A stretch of DNA of 64,000 nt from Streptomyces sp. NBC_01775. Its GTDB lineage: Bacteria > Actinomycetota > Actinomycetes > Streptomycetales > Streptomycetaceae. The notes below the pieces were generated by a model. That model had not been told where the DNA came from, did no database searches, and was given only the letters and a program-made list of their open reading frames with translations. How positions within the stretch are numbered: position 1 is the stretch's first letter; each line of letters opens with the position of its first letter. A program made the position numbers and the translations under genes. Positions 61,586-64,000 of this stretch are shown here, piece by piece. The DNA is taken from the NCBI RefSeq assembly GCF_035917675.1, contig NZ_CP109104.1, positions 5,456,001 to 5,520,000 of the forward strand, given 5' to 3'.

Positions 61586-63349
61586 ATGTCGCAGCCTCCT
61601 CCGCCGCCTAGCCAGCCGCCATCCGGAGGCTACGGCGCCCCGCAGGAACCGCCCCAGGGCCAGCCGTCCTACGGGTACCCCGCGCAGCCGGGCCAGACGC
61701 CGCCTCCGCCCCCGCAGGCCCCCGGCACGCCCCCGCCCGCTCCCGGCACCCCGCCGCCCGGACCCTACGGCCAGCAGCAGCCCCCGGCCGGGTACGGATA
61801 CCCGCAGGGCCAGCAGCAGCCCGGGTACGGCTACCCGCAGACGCCGGCGCCGCAGGCCCCCACCCAGACCGCTTTCGGCGCCGTCCAGCCGCCCTCGCCG
61901 CCCGGCGGCCCCTACGGGCAGCAGCAGCCCGGCGCCTACCCGTACGGCAACGCGGCGGGCCCGGTGCCCGGCGGCGGTGGCGGCGGGAACAACTCCAAGG
62001 TCATCGGGATCGTCGCCGCCGTGGTCGCGGTGGTGCTGGTGGCCGGCCTCGGCGTCTTCTTCCTGACGAAGGACGACGGCAAGGAGGACGAGGCCAAGAA
62101 GGACGACAAGAAGTCCTCCCAGGCCGACCCCAACGCCAAGCCCAAGAACACCAGTGGCAAGCAGATCGTCGACATGAAGGCGCCGGAGGTCAACGACGTC
62201 ACGACCGTCACGGGCGCCTGGGCGACGGACAAGGTGTACGCCAAGTCCTCGGTCCGGAACATCATCGTCCAGGACCTGAAGACCAAGCAGCAGTCCAAGA
62301 TCCCGCTCAAGGGCAACGTGTGCGCGGCCTCCAACGGCATGACGAAGGACCACAAGGTGGCCGTCGTCGTGCAGGAGACCATCTCCAACAGCGCGGACTG
62401 CACCCGCATGGTGATCGTCGACCTGGACAAGAAGGCTGTCGCCTGGGACAAGACGATGCCCAACTCCGACACCCGCAGCAACGAGAACGTCGCCATCAGC
62501 GGGGACACGGTGGCCTCGGCGTGGATCGGCGGCTCGGTCGGCTACAAGATCTCGACCAAGAAGAAGCTGTGGGAGGCCCAGCCCAGCAACTGCCGGGACA
62601 CCGGCTACCAGGGCGGCAAGTCGCTGGTCGTGGTCGTCGAGTGCGGCAACGACCTGGACAACCCGGAGGTCTCGGTCCAGAAGCTGGACCCGAACACCGG
62701 CAAGGCGAAGTGGAAGTACGAGCCCCCCAAGGGCATCAAGAACGTCCGGGTGGCCTCCACCGACCCGATGGTGCTGGTCGCCGGCGCGGGTGACGAACTG
62801 GCCAGCGACGTCCTCACCGTCGGCGACGACAAGAAGCTGAAGGCCAAGATCTCCCTGGGCAAGCGCTACAACAAGCCCTGCGAGCTGGAGGTCGACGGCT
62901 GCTACGGCATGGCGGTCGGCCCCGACACGGTCTACCTGTCCACGGCCGAGCACCCGGGCGCGTCCGAGTACGGCGACACCAACGAGATCATGGCCTTCGA
63001 CTTCAACACCGGCAAGACCAAGTGGAAGGCCGCGGCCGGCGAGAAGCGGACGATCGTCCCCTTCAAGATGCAGGGCCAGAACGTCCTCGGCTACAAGCCG
63101 CCCTCCTACGACTCCGGCGGCCAGGTCGTCACGATCGAGCCGAAGGGGGGCAAGCAGACGAAGCTCCTCCAGATGCCCGTCTCCGACATCGGAAAGGGCG
63201 AGCAGGCGTTCTCCGTGGACACCTACTCGGTGGACACGCAGATCATCTTCGAGCACAACAGGCTCTTCCTCGACGACAAGCTGATCTCCGAGCGCAGGGC
63301 CAGCCAGGAGGAGATTCCGAGGCTCGCCGTCGGCTTCGGCGCGGAGTAG
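61586..63349 (+). CDS. Membrane-anchored PQQ-type beta-propeller protein (paralogue 2)
   Basis: Encodes 587 aa from ATG 61586. Same architecture as the preceding gene: a longer Pro/Gln/Tyr/Gly-rich head (YGQQQPPAGYGYPQGQQQ), a helix (VIGIVAAVVAVVLVAGLGVF), a Lys/Asp linker and a propeller (GKAKWKYEPPKGIKN, FDFNTGKTKWKAAAGEKR, GGQVVTIEPKGGK). The shared sentence-level similarity and the shared upstream GGTAGAAAGA element show a tandem duplication. Function unknown. Confidence 0.85.
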   Translation: MSQPPPPPSQPPSGGYGAPQEPPQGQPSYGYPAQPGQTPPPPPQAPGTPPPAPGTPPPGPYGQQQPPAGYGYPQGQQQPGYGYPQTPAPQAPTQTAFGAVQPPSPPGGPYGQQQPGAYPYGNAAGPVPGGGGGGNNSKVIGIVAAVVAVVLVAGLGVFFLTKDDGKEDEAKKDDKKSSQADPNAKPKNTSGKQIVDMKAPEVNDVTTVTGAWATDKVYAKSSVRNIIVQDLKTKQQSKIPLKGNVCAASNGMTKDHKVAVVVQETISNSADCTRMVIVDLDKKAVAWDKTMPNSDTRSNENVAISGDTVASAWIGGSVGYKISTKKKLWEAQPSNCRDTGYQGGKSLVVVVECGNDLDNPEVSVQKLDPNTGKAKWKYEPPKGIKNVRVASTDPMVLVAGAGDELASDVLTVGDDKKLKAKISLGKRYNKPCELEVDGCYGMAVGPDTVYLSTAEHPGASEYGDTNEIMAFDFNTGKTKWKAAAGEKRTIVPFKMQGQNVLGYKPPSYDSGGQVVTIEPKGGKQTKLLQMPVSDIGKGEQAFSVDTYSVDTQIIFEHNRLFLDDKLISERRASQEEIPRLAVGFGAE

Positions 63350-63517
63350 CGCTCCGCGCGGGGTGCGGTGAAGTGCGGGAAGTGCCGGGGAGCTGCCGTC
63401 GTTTGTCCGCGGGCGCTCCCCCAAGCTCTTCGAGCAGGGAGGTACCCCCGGTTGAGCGCGCCCACGCGGCGGAGCCGCATCTGACGCTGCCCCGCGCCCC
63501 TTCGGGGCCCGCACGAA

Positions 63518-63549
63518 ATCGGCCCGCCACGGACCCCCGTGGCGGGCCG
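63518..63549 (+). terminator. Perfect 14-bp hairpin terminator
   Basis: TCGGCCCGCCACGG / ACCC / CCGTGGCGGGCCGA, perfect pairing with a 4-nt loop, in the 398-bp gap between paralogue 2 and the response regulator. No gene is supported elsewhere in that gap. Confidence 0.85.
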
Positions 63550-63747
63550 AGTGCCGTTTCCGGACGGGTCGAATGCGCCTTCCGGAGGGTGAGTTCCGTT
63601 CCCGGGTGGCGCGTTCCGGCCCTCCCTTGGGGATTTCGCCTCGTAAGGGGCGCGGAACGGCGAGTGAGCGTGTAGCTTCCCGGAGCAGGAGAGGGGTTGC
63701 GCCTGGGGGGTGCCGGCCCTCAAGGCGTGTGTGTGGGGGGAGCTTCT

Positions 63748-64000
63748 ATGAGCGTACGGCTCATGGTGGTCGACGACCATCGGCTGCTCGCCGAGGCCCT
63801 TGCCTCGGCGCTCAAGCTGCGGGGCCATCGCGTGCTGGCTGCTGCCGCACCCAGTGGCGGGGCCGCCGAGCTGGTGATCAGCAGGGCACCCGAGGTGTGC
63901 CTGCTGGGGACGGCGACACCGGCGGAGCCGGGCGCCTTCGACCCGGTGGTGCGGATCAAGAGGGAGAAGCCGCAGATCGCGGTGGTCGTGCTCGGGCCGG
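63748..64000 (+). CDS. Atypical response-regulator receiver domain, 3'-truncated by the window edge
   Basis: Starts at ATG 63748 (GGGGAG upstream) and runs off the window after 84 codons. MSVRLMVVDDHRLLAEALAS has the acidic pair of NarL-type receivers, but the phospho-acceptor position in EVCLLGTATPAEPGAFD is Gly54 instead of Asp. A LuxR helix-turn-helix is expected after the edge. It is probably a phosphorylation-independent (orphan) regulator. No kinase gene is seen beside it in the window. Confidence 0.8.
   Translation, partial: MSVRLMVVDDHRLLAEALASALKLRGHRVLAAAAPSGGAAELVISRAPEVCLLGTATPAEPGAFDPVVRIKREKPQIAVVVLGP

Overview
The window comes from a high-GC actinomycete, almost certainly Streptomyces or a close relative. 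The evidence is the GC-saturated third codon positions, many GTG starts with 4-bp stop/start overlaps, a SepX/GlpR divisome gene, an SsgA-like (SALP) sporulation protein, a tricorn protease, an Rpf (resuscitation-promoting factor), a Pmt protein mannosyltransferase, and one in-frame TTA (bldA-type) codon in a secreted-protein gene.

Layout. (1) 1-1.7 kb: the 3' part of sepX/glpR and a tRNA-Ala(CGC). (2) 1.7-10.5 kb: a patchy accessory zone just downstream of the tRNA. It holds three degenerate CRISPR-like repeats, an IS110 remnant cut by a decayed IS5/IS427-type element, an SDR/TetR divergent pair with two palindromic operators, a second copy of the IS right end, a sulfotransferase-family gene, gene fragments and a DoxX-like membrane protein. 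(3) 10.5-23 kb: mostly one- or two-gene regulator/enzyme units: an OleD-like macrolide glycosyltransferase, LysR + mycothiol-dependent isomerase-like protein, a TlrB/RlmA-type rRNA methyltransferase, MerR + hydrolase with a 19-bp-spacer promoter, two secreted M15-type peptidases, an AraC DNA-binding-domain fragment, a two-component system, and a catalytically odd MdcH-like acyltransferase. (4) 23-33 kb: exonuclease III, a coupled hydrolase-P450 pair, a P-loop protein, and a tight Baeyer-Villiger monooxygenase/hydrolase/SDR operon facing a MerR regulator. (5) 33-46 kb: tricorn protease, MMPL transporter, SALP, a CbiM(N)-CbiQ-CbiO cobalt/nickel ECF transporter, a serine hydrolase, and an overlapping lipoprotein/secreted protein pair. 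(6) 46-64 kb: core genes in the order ispE, rsmA, rpfB, tatD (minus strand; the tatD-rpfB-ksgA-ispE order is the one known from Mycobacterium), a small Zn-ribbon protein, rsmI, pmt, a penicillin-binding protein, an EamA permease, an ABC-F protein, two tandem paralogous membrane-anchored PQQ-type beta-propeller proteins, and the start of a response regulator that lacks the phospho-acceptor Asp.

Regulatory architecture is unusually legible: a perfect 11-bp-arm TetR-type palindrome, a LysR T-N11-A site, a MerR 19-bp-spacer promoter on a leaderless gene, a perfect 8-bp-arm palindrome in front of the monooxygenase operon, a BldD/Crp-like palindrome near the SALP gene, and several strong hairpin terminators. 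No complete biosynthetic cluster, phage or cas locus is visible. The most unusual features are enzymes with altered catalytic residues (glycosyltransferase, acyltransferase, SDR, response regulator), the IS-bracketed SDR/TetR cassette, and the overlapping lipoprotein/TTA-codon secreted pair.
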